Notes: generated by a model from the sequence alone, not told the origin. DNA of 28,164 nt from JADLHS01 sp036274115 (GCA_036274115.1 DASUGI010000237.1:1-28164); one strand, 5' to 3'. Positions 1 through 8,718 are shown, numbered from the stretch's first letter. Numbers and translations: made by a program.

Positions 1-2315
1 ATCACCATGACCCCGAACCCGAAGATGGTCGTCAGCGCGGAAATCAACACGGACGCGCTGATGAGCGCCGCGTTGTGCGTTTGTCCGCGCCATTCATCCA
101 GCTTTGCCGTGACCATGAAGACGCTGTAATCCTCACCCACACCGATGATGAAGATCACAAAAATGCTGTTCATCAAATCAATTGGAATCCCCAGAAAGCC
201 CATCGTTCCAAACGTCCACAACAGTCCAATGGCAATTGGGATGAGCGTAACGACCATGAGGTCGAGTGAGACCAGCGATAAGAATAACAAACCGCCCACG
301 ACGATTCCGGTCCAGACCGCGAAGTTCTTCAGGCCACTCTTTGCCAGACTCGCGATGTGCGCGGCGAAATCCTGCCCGTCGAGCACGATCGTTTCGGGCA
401 ATTCCTGGCGCAGTTTCTCGACCGCAGTTCGATCGGCCAACTTCACCAGCGTGCTGACCGCGTTATCGTTCGTCCCCAGCGCAACGCGTTCGCTGAGCAT
501 CTGCTCCAGAGGCGACCCGCGAAAGGTTTCCAGAGTCAGCAACTGTGGCTCCGTCTCAATGCGCTGCCAGAATTTGGCGAAGGCATCGCTTCGAAATCCC
601 AGTTCAGCGCTTAGCTGCTGCAAGGTCTGGCGCAAGGCATCGCGCCTCGCGGGCGACCAAAACTCATGCCAGCGTTGAATGTTCGTTTGCTGGGTTGAAG
701 GCGACGGGCACACCGATGACAACGAGAACGCAGCCGTCACGTTGGTATTGGTCGCCAAAGCTTTAGCGATGCGGTCGTTTTGTTTCAACGCTTCGGCAGG
801 AGTTTTGCCCCGCGCCACGACCATCGTCATTCCCAACGCTTCACCCCACGTCTCGTTGATAAGGGCATCGTCCTGTTGCGTTGATTTGGTAATGCCGTTC
901 AATTTGGAAACATCACCTTCGAACCGAAGTCGCTTCACGCCGAAGGTCGCCACCAACGTCAGCACAAAAACAGTCACCGCCAACCAAAGTCGGTTATGAG
1001 CCTGCCACTTGAAGTAGTGCTCCCACAATTTAGTCATCCAGAGTGGCTGCCGGGCGGAGCGTTTTGGGCGAGGCACGAGCAGCGGCAGGATCACCACGGC
1101 AAATGCGGCTGAAAAGACGACGCCAATTGCACCTAAAATCCCAAGCTGTTTGTAGCCGTGCAGCGGGGACGCCATCATCACGAGGAACGCAGCAATGGTC
1201 GTAATCACGCCAACGCCGACGGGAAAGACGAGTTTGCTGAGATGTTGACCGATCGACACATGATCGGTTTCAGAAAGATCATCGAGGTGATAGATGACGT
1301 GAATGGCGTAATCAACGGTGACACCGATGGCGATCGAAGCAAACCCAAGCGCGATAGCGGACAGTTGATCCTGCCAGAACGCCAGCACCACGCCCGCCAT
1401 CAACGTGCCGAAGAAGGACGGCACAAACGTAATTAACGCCAGCCAACGACGCCGATACGCCATCAGACACAACGCGAGCATGGCCACTGTCCCGATGGAA
1501 ATGCAGCGGGCGGCATCAGACCGGATGATGGAGGCGTTGTCCACGGACATGCGATGGCCGCCTGTGATCGCGACGTGGACCCCGGGAAACTGTTGCTCCA
1601 CCTGTCGAACGGTCTGCAACAAATCGCGAATCAACCCGCCGCTGGCCTTGGAATCTGACGAGCCAAACCGCGGCTCGGCGGTCATCAGGACATGTCGTCC
1701 GTCAGCACTTGTGATTCGGCCATCCACAACTTGCGCGCCGCCAAAACCCGTCTGCAAGGGCAGGACTTTCGCCACCACCAGCGAACTCGCACCGACCGGA
1801 TCAGCAGCGACCACGTCCTTGAGCACCATGCCTTCCGGCCCGGCCAGTTTGCGACGCATTGTCTCCAAATGTTCGCGCAGCGCCGCAGGCTGAAGCTTTT
1901 TCTCCAACTCCAACGCATCCCCTTCGGAAAACAAGTTCGGCAACGCTCCAGTCAGGAAATCGATGACCCTCCCCTGCCCGCCCACTTCGATCCGATACAT
2001 GAGGCGCGCATAGTTGGTGTTGGCGGACAGCGCGGCGAACAATTCATCCGCCGCTTGCGCGAGTTTCTCGGGCTCATCGGCGTTGACCCCAATGTCGATA
2101 TAGATGCGGTCGATTTGCCGAAACTTGCGCAGCGCGTAACGATACTCATCCACGCGCGCATCGTTGTGCGGTAGCATGTCGAGAATGTCCTCTTCGAGAT
2201 CGATGCGGGATGAAATAAAAGCGCTGGCAACCGTGACCAACAGCACAACGGCGAGCACCCACCATCGTCGCGCCACCAGCCAGAGGTAAAGTCGCGTGTA
2301 GAGATTGGGCTTCAT
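1..2315 (-). CDS. MMPL-family RND exporter (3' end beyond window)
   Basis: A large inner-membrane exporter of the MMPL/RND superfamily, probably moving the lipid-like product of this operon out of the cytoplasmic membrane. The frame is open from the ATG at 2315 to the left edge (771 codons, incomplete). It has the family's duplicated layout: one N-terminal membrane segment after a basic start (KPNLYTRLYLWLVARRW), a large periplasmic domain, then a membrane block with GVTVDYAIHV (Asp335). A second periplasmic domain and a second block follow, with GVGEDYSVFM (Glu728, Asp729). These acidic TM4-type motifs are the proton-relay signature of the family. Its ATG overlaps the stop of the glycosyltransferase gene (ATGA). 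The closest groups by layout are COG4258-type exporters of aryl-polyene loci and HpnN-like hopanoid transporters. Export function is confident; the substrate is inferred from neighbours only. Confidence 0.9.
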   Translation of the reverse strand, partial: MKPNLYTRLYLWLVARRWWVLAVVLLVTVASAFISSRIDLEEDILDMLPHNDARVDEYRYALRKFRQIDRIYIDIGVNADEPEKLAQAADELFAALSANTNYARLMYRIEVGGQGRVIDFLTGALPNLFSEGDALELEKKLQPAALREHLETMRRKLAGPEGMVLKDVVAADPVGASSLVVAKVLPLQTGFGGAQVVDGRITSADGRHVLMTAEPRFGSSDSKASGGLIRDLLQTVRQVEQQFPGVHVAITGGHRMSVDNASIIRSDAARCISIGTVAMLALCLMAYRRRWLALITFVPSFFGTLMAGVVLAFWQDQLSAIALGFASIAIGVTVDYAIHVIYHLDDLSETDHVSIGQHLSKLVFPVGVGVITTIAAFLVMMASPLHGYKQLGILGAIGVVFSAAFAVVILPLLVPRPKRSARQPLWMTKLWEHYFKWQAHNRLWLAVTVFVLTLVATFGVKRLRFEGDVSKLNGITKSTQQDDALINETWGEALGMTMVVARGKTPAEALKQNDRIAKALATNTNVTAAFSLSSVCPSPSTQQTNIQRWHEFWSPARRDALRQTLQQLSAELGFRSDAFAKFWQRIETEPQLLTLETFRGSPLEQMLSERVALGTNDNAVSTLVKLADRTAVEKLRQELPETIVLDGQDFAAHIASLAKSGLKNFAVWTGIVVGGLLFLSLVSLDLMVVTLIPIAIGLLWTFGTMGFLGIPIDLMNSIFVIFIIGVGEDYSVFMVTAKLDEWRGQTHNAALISASVLISALTTIFGFGVMV

Positions 2316-3436
2316 CGCCGCCAGAAGAGTTTCGCGGTGACGAACGTCAGGAATGTTCCCAGCCCACCGACAACAATCGCCAGCGCGATACTGCCGACCA
2401 ACCATTCCCAGACGTATTCGAGCGCCTTCGAGTGTGTCATGTCAGGAAGCGAAAGCGGCATTACTTCACCGGTAAAGAGCCAATGACCCAGAATAAATCC
2501 TCCACCCACAATGAATGGCGCAATTGGCGGAATGGAAATGTTACTGGCAACCAGAGCAATCGCCTTGTTCAAGCGAAGCCAATGAGCGGCCGCGGCCGCG
2601 GCAACCATTTGAAAACCCCAGATCGGCACGATGCCAAAAAACAACCCCAGCCCCACCGCCAGCGACATGTGCCACGGGTCGTGCGCATGCTCGGCAAAAA
2701 ACTCGCGGGTCGCGCGGCCAAAGCCCCAGCGCTGTCCCTGCGACCATGCCACGCGCAGCGGGCGCGGCACGAACCACGATTGCAACACCAACAGAATGTT
2801 CATGTGGGTGATATGAACGAAGTCACGCACCGTTCGAAAATGCGAGACGCCGGTCTGCCCGGGAGCATAGGTGCATTTCACCGGCACGGGAACAATCCGT
2901 GTGTCAATCCACGCGGCACGCACCATGAACTCCAGTTCGTAGGCGTAACGACCTGATTTAATTCGCAGCCGGTTCACCAATTGGAGCGGATAACAACGGA
3001 AGCCACATTGCGTGTCGGAAAGCCGCACGCCGGTTTCGACGCGATACCAAAAGGTCGAGATGCGATTCGAACGTTGACGATGCCGGGGACACCCCGCCGC
3101 CACGAGATCGCGCACGCCAACCAAATAGGCCTCCGGCTGCGCTTGCGCCATGGTGAGAAACTTCGGCAGGTCCTCGCCAAAATGCTGGCCATCCGCATCC
3201 ATCGTGATGGCGTGCGTGAAACCCAATTCCATCGCTCGTTGAAATCCGACGCGCAATGCCGCGGCCTTGCCGCCGTTGCGTTCCAGGCGCACCAACGTGC
3301 AGCCGGGCATTTCCGGCAACGGCATCGTTGAGCCGTCGTCCACCACGATCACGGGACAATGCTCCAGGGCCGCGCGCGCGACCGCTCCCACCGTGACCGA
3401 GTGGTTGTAGCAGGGAATGAGAACGCAGGGCTTCAC
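2312..3436 (-). CDS. GT2 glycosyltransferase fused to DUF2062 membrane domain
   Basis: A 374-residue fusion. Residues 1-230 are a family-2 glycosyltransferase of the dolichyl-phosphate-mannose-synthase type: the nucleotide-sugar motif VVDDGS (31-36), DADGQH (80-85, metal/sugar diphosphate) and DTQCGF (141-146). Residues about 240-370 match DUF2062, with hydrophobic segments around GLGLFFGIVPIWGF and near the C-terminus, so the enzyme is membrane anchored. It probably transfers a sugar to a lipid-like acceptor at the inner face of the membrane. The start is GTG at 3436, which overlaps the stop of the upstream ligase (GTGA), and its own stop overlaps the exporter start. GT2-DUF2062 fusions occur in aryl-polyene/flexirubin-like loci, which fits the neighbouring carrier protein and exporter. 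Donor and acceptor cannot be read from the sequence. Confidence 0.88.
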   Translation of the reverse strand: MKPCVLIPCYNHSVTVGAVARAALEHCPVIVVDDGSTMPLPEMPGCTLVRLERNGGKAAALRVGFQRAMELGFTHAITMDADGQHFGEDLPKFLTMAQAQPEAYLVGVRDLVAAGCPRHRQRSNRISTFWYRVETGVRLSDTQCGFRCYPLQLVNRLRIKSGRYAYELEFMVRAAWIDTRIVPVPVKCTYAPGQTGVSHFRTVRDFVHITHMNILLVLQSWFVPRPLRVAWSQGQRWGFGRATREFFAEHAHDPWHMSLAVGLGLFFGIVPIWGFQMVAAAAAAHWLRLNKAIALVASNISIPPIAPFIVGGGFILGHWLFTGEVMPLSLPDMTHSKALEYVWEWLVGSIALAIVVGGLGTFLTFVTAKLFWRR

Positions 3437-4650
3437 CGCAAATCGACGAACGTTCTCCGCTTCCGTGCCTGCGGCGGCATTTGCAATGATTCGATTTCCT
3501 CGCGTGTTGCCTGGCGGATCTGCGGAGCAATCTTCGCGCGGGCCTGCATCACTTCGCGCAATCCCGACACGGACGCCGAACCATGAACCAGAACCTCAAT
3601 GGCATCGGACAACTCGTTTTCCTTGCGCGCCAGCACCACGAAAGACTCCACGCCCTCGCTCTCTTCGAGCACCGCAGCCAGCGTCGAGGGGAACAACGAT
3701 GTGCCCTTGAACTTCAATTTCTGGTTCTTGCGCCCGACAATCGGCCCGAGCCGGGCCGACGTTCGACCGCACGTGCAGGGTTCATAAAACAGTGCCGCAC
3801 AGTCTCCGGTGCGATACCGAATCACCGGCATGCCTTCGACACCGAAGGTGGTTGCCACCACTTCACCGATTTCACCATTGGGCACCGGCCTCCCATCGTC
3901 ATCAAGGATTTCGACATGCAATTGTTCGTCGTGCACGTGCCCTCCCGCGCCGGCATCGCATTCGCAGAGCGAGTTTGCCAGTTCGGTTACGCCGTAGGTC
4001 GAATAAACTTTCGCTCCCCAGGCTTTTTGAATGGCCTGACCTGACGCATTCAAAGCAAACGTCCGATCACGAACCGGCTCGCCGATGCAAATGGTCTTCT
4101 TGACGGACGAGTGCTTCAAATCGACGCCACTTTCAAGCGCCTTGTTGGCGACCAATCTTAAGAACGACGGCACAGCAACGATTGCGTTGGGCTGAATGCG
4201 TTGGATCATTTCCAGCACGAGTGCCGGCGACGCCGCGCCCGTTCGCACCACCCCGCAGCCAAGTTCTCGAAGGCCAAGCCAATAGGCCAATCCCGCCATG
4301 AAGCAACGATCCATCGCGACCGCCACCAACACCGTGTCGTTCGCCGTCAGTCCGGCACAACTGAAAGAAAGCCGCTCGTTCTCCGCGAGCCGGCGTACAT
4401 CCGCTTCGGTCAACATCCACAAGAGCGGATGACCCGTCGTGCCGCTGGTGGTGACAATCTCGATGACTCGCGGGCGCGGCACGCAAAGGAAATCCAGGTT
4501 GCGCGCGGATAGGGTGTCCTTGTCGCAAGTTGGAAGTGTTTCGAGCGCCGGAATGCCTTCCATGCCGCGAAACAACTCCCGGTAATACGGCGAGTGCATC
4601 GCCGCATACCGGAAGGTCGCAGACCAAAGTTCATCGAACGAACGCCTCAT
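3433..4650 (-). CDS. PaaK-like AMP-forming ligase (phenylacetate-CoA ligase family)
   Basis: A 405-residue adenylate-forming enzyme of the PaaK/CoF390-synthetase group, which activates aromatic or other carboxylates as acyl-AMP for transfer to CoA or another acceptor. Visible motifs are the ATP loop TTSGTTGHP (67-75), STYGVTEL (217-224), YRTGD (279-283) and a C-terminal RKRRTFVD resembling the family's lysine-bearing tail. Paired cysteines (229/231 and 292/294) with His238/His240 could form a structural metal site; that is an inference. The frame is open further upstream to 5025, but that part overlaps the oxidoreductase gene in another frame. The ATG at 4650 gives a normal PaaK N-terminus and an ATGA overlap, so I chose it. 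Second ligase of the operon, distinct in family from the one at 7224-8624. Substrate unknown. Confidence 0.87.
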   Translation of the reverse strand: MRRSFDELWSATFRYAAMHSPYYRELFRGMEGIPALETLPTCDKDTLSARNLDFLCVPRPRVIEIVTTSGTTGHPLLWMLTEADVRRLAENERLSFSCAGLTANDTVLVAVAMDRCFMAGLAYWLGLRELGCGVVRTGAASPALVLEMIQRIQPNAIVAVPSFLRLVANKALESGVDLKHSSVKKTICIGEPVRDRTFALNASGQAIQKAWGAKVYSTYGVTELANSLCECDAGAGGHVHDEQLHVEILDDDGRPVPNGEIGEVVATTFGVEGMPVIRYRTGDCAALFYEPCTCGRTSARLGPIVGRKNQKLKFKGTSLFPSTLAAVLEESEGVESFVVLARKENELSDAIEVLVHGSASVSGLREVMQARAKIAPQIRQATREEIESLQMPPQARKRRTFVDLR

Positions 4651-5735
4651 CTGGTTCGTCCGGATTGTATGTAAGCCGCCGCCAGATTGCCAGCCGCAGC
4701 ACCAGTGGCGAGGCAACACCCCATCACCCGCGCGCTGGCGATGGCCTCCACGTCCGCACTCATGGTTTTCCCGGCCATAAAAAGATTCTCGATTTTCGCC
4801 GACTGTAAACAGCGGGCAGGGATTTCGTAATGTGTTCCGGTCGGCAGATACTTGAATCGCGCAACACCGTCCCGGCTCCATTGCTCGATTGGCCAGGCGC
4901 ATTTCGCCACCGCATCCGGAAATTTCCTGCCGGCCAGCACATCCGCGCCGGTCAAAACGTATTTCCCGACAATCATCCGGCCTGCGCGTCGGGCGGAAAC
5001 AAACTCGGTCACAGGTGTCGAGCAATTCTCGAAACCGGCAACGCTCCGTCGAAGGAACTCAATCAATGGTGCGATTTGCTCCACTGTGCCCGTGAACTTG
5101 GCGGTGAGCGTGTTTGGTTCGAGACAGGGCTGAAGATTCAAACATGGAAAACCCGCCCGTGCCAGCGGCAGCAACACTTGGGCGACTTCCGCGGCCGTCC
5201 CCAATTCACGCGTCACATTGCAGAGCGGGAAGACAATCGCCGGGGCCTGCGTCGTTTCATCCGTAACCAGGCAGTCCGCTCCCACGGCGCGGGCCACTTC
5301 CGCCGTCCCGGTGCAATCGATCACCGCGCCGACTTCGATGCCATTCAATTGCGCAATCCGGTTTCCTTCCAGCAAGGCGCTCTTTACCGGAGCGTTCCAC
5401 ACGGGCTGAAGTTGAGGCGTGTTCGCAATCAAACGCGCGGCGGTTTCACGAAACTTCTCCGCGCGGTACCGAAGCACCCAGACCTTTCCCATTCGCAGCG
5501 GAGTCGCCTCCTTCAGTGCCTCGGCGAATTCAGCAACAAAGCCGTCGTTGAGAAAAATACCCGCATCATCGTAGAGGCCGCATATCGTGGTAAGCCCGCT
5601 GAAGCCTCCCGTCCCGCCCACCGCAGCGTTCTGATCCATCAGCAATGTCTTCGCTCCGGCTCGCGCCGCGCTGACGGACGCCGCAATGCCGGCCGCTCCC
5701 GCACCCACAACCACAATGTCGGCGCGAACACTCAC
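4647..5735 (-). CDS. FAD-dependent oxidoreductase
   Basis: A 362-residue flavoprotein of the FAD_oxidored/GidA-like class. An N-terminal Rossmann motif VVVGAGAAGIAAS (8-20) binds the ADP part of FAD, with Asp34 in the position that usually contacts ribose, followed by a glycine-rich stretch GGTGGFSG. The C-terminal segment LFMAGKTMSADVEA followed by MGCCLATGAAAG is the second FAD contact typical of these proteins. There is no signal peptide, so it should act in the cytoplasm. The start is GTG at 5735, overlapping the upstream stop (GTGA); its own stop overlaps the PaaK-like ligase start. Its place between carrier protein and exporter suggests oxidation or desaturation of a pathway intermediate. 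The family is very broad, so the reaction is not assigned. Confidence 0.87.
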   Translation of the reverse strand: MSVRADIVVVGAGAAGIAASVSAARAGAKTLLMDQNAAVGGTGGFSGLTTICGLYDDAGIFLNDGFVAEFAEALKEATPLRMGKVWVLRYRAEKFRETAARLIANTPQLQPVWNAPVKSALLEGNRIAQLNGIEVGAVIDCTGTAEVARAVGADCLVTDETTQAPAIVFPLCNVTRELGTAAEVAQVLLPLARAGFPCLNLQPCLEPNTLTAKFTGTVEQIAPLIEFLRRSVAGFENCSTPVTEFVSARRAGRMIVGKYVLTGADVLAGRKFPDAVAKCAWPIEQWSRDGVARFKYLPTGTHYEIPARCLQSAKIENLFMAGKTMSADVEAIASARVMGCCLATGAAAGNLAAAYIQSGRTR

Positions 5736-6979
5736 GGGTTGAGCAGACGTTGGCGGACATTCGCGGCAAATTCTGCGGCTTCGCTCGCGGAGAAATGCGT
5801 TTCCAGGTAGAACACGGTTACGCGCATCTTCCCACCGAAATAATAGAAAATTGCGCCGATGCCGGGCGATGGCGTGGTCGCGCCCACATGCGTGAAGTCG
5901 GTGATGTTCGCGCCAAGGAAAGTCGTCAGCAATGGCGAAACATTCGCAACGTCACCGTAGAAGAACGAGCAAATCTCGCCGCGCAGACCGTGTTGCTTGA
6001 GGATGTAAAGATAGAGCGGAAACGGAAGTCCGCGCGACAGCTCGGTGATTGCGACGCCGGCCTCAATGCGTCGGTCGCGGAGGGACTGCGCGAGTTGGGC
6101 TTTGAGCGTCGCGACTGCCGCGACCGTAGCGTCCAATTGCTCAGGTAGAAATTGCACCATGAGCATGGCGATCTGGTTGCTGAACACAGGTTCGACCGAG
6201 CCTTTGGCGCGCAAACTCACCGGCACGGGCAACACATAACTCGGTGACGGCTTGCCAATGCGCTGGTGCAAGCGATGCAATTCCATCATAGCCACTGCAG
6301 CGTGGAATTGGGCATCTCCCAGTGCTCCGCAGAGTTTTACGCCGTTGGCTTTGATGCGCGCGGTTTCTTCGACGGTGAACCTTTCCACGCAATAACGCTG
6401 CACCTTTGGAGCTTGAGGAAAGCGCAGGCCGACCGTGCGCGGCGCCGCTTTGCAAAAGTCGCTGAGTTGATTGACGTTTTTGCGCGCAAGCTGGACACGC
6501 TCTTTAAATGGCTTCTTGGGTCGCGGTGGCAACGGAGTTGTCGCCGGCAGCGAAACATCTTCCCGACCGACCACGGCGAGAAAATGTTCTGCGCTGGGCG
6601 CATCCATCAACGCGTGAGTCCAGGTAAACACGACATCCATTTCACTGCCTCGCTCGATGAGATCAAAGCGGAAGAGCTCCCCACGGTTGAGCGCGAGTGG
6701 CTCAAGCGACTGAGATGCGCTTCCTTGAACACGCACGGATGGGACAAACGGGGAGACGGCTTTCCAACGAGGCGTGAACCAGCCGGCGGGCCGCGACGCG
6801 AGGATCGGATAGCGCTGCACCAGAAAGTTCAGGCGCTGGCGCAATGCGTCCGCTGAAATCTTGCGATCCAGTTCAAGAACGATTTGACAGGAGTTGCCCG
6901 GATAACCTTGCCGCCGGAGTTCGTAATCGAACCCGAGCATGAGGTAATCACTGCCGTTGAGTGGCGAATCACCGGGCAT
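5732..6979 (-). CDS. Condensation-domain-like acyltransferase
   Basis: A stand-alone protein of the chloramphenicol-acetyltransferase/condensation superfamily (NRPS C domains, PapA-type and wax-ester-synthase-type acyltransferases), 415 residues with this start. The active-site motif HALMDA (His122, Asp126) keeps the catalytic His and the structural Asp of HHxxxDG but lacks the first His. The N-terminal NGSDYLMLGFDYELR and the later NITDFTHVG fit the fold's two halves. I expect it to join an acyl group held on the adjacent carrier protein to an amine or alcohol. The ATG at 6979 overlaps the carrier-protein gene by 11 bases; an in-frame ATG at 7018 would add 13 low-complexity residues and sits right against AAGG, too close for a ribosome site. 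Start moderately certain, fold confident, substrates unknown. Confidence 0.78.
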   Translation of the reverse strand: MPGDSPLNGSDYLMLGFDYELRRQGYPGNSCQIVLELDRKISADALRQRLNFLVQRYPILASRPAGWFTPRWKAVSPFVPSVRVQGSASQSLEPLALNRGELFRFDLIERGSEMDVVFTWTHALMDAPSAEHFLAVVGREDVSLPATTPLPPRPKKPFKERVQLARKNVNQLSDFCKAAPRTVGLRFPQAPKVQRYCVERFTVEETARIKANGVKLCGALGDAQFHAAVAMMELHRLHQRIGKPSPSYVLPVPVSLRAKGSVEPVFSNQIAMLMVQFLPEQLDATVAAVATLKAQLAQSLRDRRIEAGVAITELSRGLPFPLYLYILKQHGLRGEICSFFYGDVANVSPLLTTFLGANITDFTHVGATTPSPGIGAIFYYFGGKMRVTVFYLETHFSASEAAEFAANVRQRLLNP

Positions 6980-7223
6980 TGAGCAATCGCGTGATGGTGG
7001 CGGCGAGACTGCGGACATCCTTCAAGGCATCGCCGGTGATTTCGCTTTCGGGAATCCAGAAGCCGTAGTCAGTTTCAATGAACACGAGCATCCGCACGAG
7101 CGACATGGAGTCGAAGCCGGACGCAACGAGATCGGTTTCAGGTGTGACCGCGACGTCGGGCGCGAACACTTCGCGTTTCAGGAAGTCGAGCAGTTTGGTT
7201 TCAATTTCTTGCGCTTGAATCAT
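6969..7223 (-). CDS. Acyl carrier protein
   Basis: An 84-residue acidic helical protein of normal ACP size. The phosphopantetheine attachment motif is SGFDSMSLV, with Ser39 as the modified residue, followed by the usual helix II-III spacing (VFIETDYGFWIPESEI). It would carry the growing or activated acyl/aryl group as a thioester. It starts immediately after the stop of the AMP ligase (TGA then ATG, no gap) and its end overlaps the acyltransferase. A ligase-ACP-acyltransferase string therefore suggests direct loading, then transfer off the carrier. It needs a 4'-phosphopantetheinyl transferase, which is not in the window. Confidence 0.9.
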   Translation of the reverse strand: MIQAQEIETKLLDFLKREVFAPDVAVTPETDLVASGFDSMSLVRMLVFIETDYGFWIPESEITGDALKDVRSLAATITRLLNAR

Positions 7224-8624
7224 TCAGGCCACCGGAGCGGCGCGGCGGATTTTGCCTGTGACCGGCGTGCGGGGCAAGGCGGCAACCACGTTGTAGTGCA
7301 TCGGCACTTTGTAGGACGCAAGATGCTCCCGGCAAAACTGTCGAATGGAATCAACTGGCGCATCCGGCGGTTCAAGCACCAGTTCCGCGACCACGACTTC
7401 GCCGAGGTGGGAATGAGGTTTGCCATAAACGCGCGACTCGCGGACGGAAGGATGCCGGTTGATGACCGCTTCAATTTCCTCCGGGAACACCTTGCGGCCA
7501 GCGAGATTGATGACGGCGGTTTTGCGCGAGAGCAGAAAGAGAAAACCTTCCGCATCCACACGTGCGATGTCACCCGTAAAAAACCAGCCGTTGCGCAACA
7601 CCTGATTTCGAGAGACCCAGGGAGCGACATAGGCATCAAAAATCCCCGGGCCAGCCACAGCGAGTTCACCGTGACCCGCTTCGTCAGGGTTTACGATCTG
7701 CCACTGCATATCACCGGCAGGCTTTCCCACTGAGTTCCACCGTCCACGCGGGTCGCCGGTATTCAGGGCAACCAGACCGAGTTCGATTACGCCCAGGGCC
7801 TGGGCGAGCGAAATGCCGAACCGCTTATGAAAATCCTCCGACGTGTCTTGCGGCAAAGCACAGGTGGTGGATACCGCGAGTCGGACGGAAGGAATCGACG
7901 TGCCGGAATTATCGCGGGCCAGCATCGCGTAGTGGAATGGCGCGGCATAAAGCACCGTTCCCTTCCACCGATTGATGGCTTCAAGAAACGGTTTGGCTGC
8001 GACGTGTCGCGCCAACACCACCGTCGCTCCCACACTCAAATACAAAACGATGGTGATGAGAAAATGATGCGCCATCGGCAGACACCAGATCACCGTATCA
8101 TCCGGCCCGATGCCAAACGCCTTGTTCGCCGAAAGCACACGGTCGCGGATGGTTTCGTGCGACAGCGCCACGCCTTTGCGCGCGCTTGTCGTTCCCGAGG
8201 TGAAACGAACAAAGGCCAGGTTCAATCCATGATTGTCCGGAGACGAGAGAGGCGCAAGCCGGGTGAAGAAGCAGGCACTGGAGACTTCAATGCTTTGCCC
8301 GCGCGCTTTTGGACTTAAGACGGCTTCCAATTGAATGGCCGTGGCGATTTCGGTGATTTCCTCCTCGGTGCATTCGACGGGAATCGGGACGACAACTGCA
8401 TTGATACGCCAAAGCGCAAACGTGAGCACGACATAGGCAACACTGTTGGGATGACACAATCCCACCCGGCAACCCGGCGGCAAGGAAAGCGCCGCCAGCT
8501 TCGTTGTTGTCGCCTCAATTTGATCGCGGAGGCGACCATAGGTGATCACCGTTTCCTCTTCAATCACAGCGGGCTTGGCCGCAAACCGGATGGCTGCGTT
8601 CTCCAATAGTTCGTTCAAATTCAT
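7224..8624 (-). CDS. AMP-dependent acyl/aryl-ACP or -CoA synthetase
   Basis: A 466-residue ANL-superfamily ligase and the first gene of the operon. Motifs in order: FTSGTTSARKG (ATP loop), GWFFTGDIARVD, GRKVFPEEIEAVI (hinge region) and PRTPVTGKIRR with the catalytic Lys458 near the C-terminus. The motif normally written YGxTE reads LGVIEL here, keeping the Glu but not the Tyr. It activates a carboxylic acid with ATP and most likely loads the carrier protein encoded directly after it; this pairing is inferred from gene abutment. Similar stand-alone ligases act in aryl-polyene and xanthomonadin loci. A candidate promoter lies about 50 bases upstream. No clear Shine-Dalgarno is visible before the ATG. 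Confidence 0.88.
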   Translation of the reverse strand: MNLNELLENAAIRFAAKPAVIEEETVITYGRLRDQIEATTTKLAALSLPPGCRVGLCHPNSVAYVVLTFALWRINAVVVPIPVECTEEEITEIATAIQLEAVLSPKARGQSIEVSSACFFTRLAPLSSPDNHGLNLAFVRFTSGTTSARKGVALSHETIRDRVLSANKAFGIGPDDTVIWCLPMAHHFLITIVLYLSVGATVVLARHVAAKPFLEAINRWKGTVLYAAPFHYAMLARDNSGTSIPSVRLAVSTTCALPQDTSEDFHKRFGISLAQALGVIELGLVALNTGDPRGRWNSVGKPAGDMQWQIVNPDEAGHGELAVAGPGIFDAYVAPWVSRNQVLRNGWFFTGDIARVDAEGFLFLLSRKTAVINLAGRKVFPEEIEAVINRHPSVRESRVYGKPHSHLGEVVVAELVLEPPDAPVDSIRQFCREHLASYKVPMHYNVVAALPRTPVTGKIRRAAPVA

Positions 8625-8674
8625 CTTAAAGGCGCACCGACTCCATCGGCCCCTGCCGCGAAATCGCCACCGGA

Positions 8675-8704
8675 ATTATGTTCAATCCACCGCCAACAAC
8701 TCAA
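8675..8704 (-). promoter_or_regulatory. Candidate sigma70-like promoter of the biosynthetic operon
   Basis: Read on the minus strand, TTGAGT (8704-8699) and CATAAT (8680-8675) are separated by 18 bases, about 50 bases ahead of the first ATG. The match is good for the -10 box (5 of 6) and fair for the -35 box (4 of 6). It is the only reasonable hexamer pair I found in the divergent gap. Prediction only. Confidence 0.4.
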
Positions 8705-8718
8705 GCACCTCTCCTCGC

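Noticed and set aside
145..678. 177-codon open frame on the plus strand
   Set aside because: Antisense to the MMPL exporter; Ser/Arg-rich shadow.
4651..5025. 125-codon N-terminal extension of the PaaK-like ligase
   Set aside because: It overlaps the oxidoreductase in another frame, has no PaaK similarity, and the ATG at 4650 gives the normal length and an ATGA coupling.
4830..5810. 326-codon open frame on the plus strand
   Set aside because: Antisense to the FAD oxidoreductase; Arg/His-rich with no domain.
6957..7733. 258-codon open frame on the plus strand
   Set aside because: Antisense to the ACP and ligase genes, which carry definite active-site motifs.
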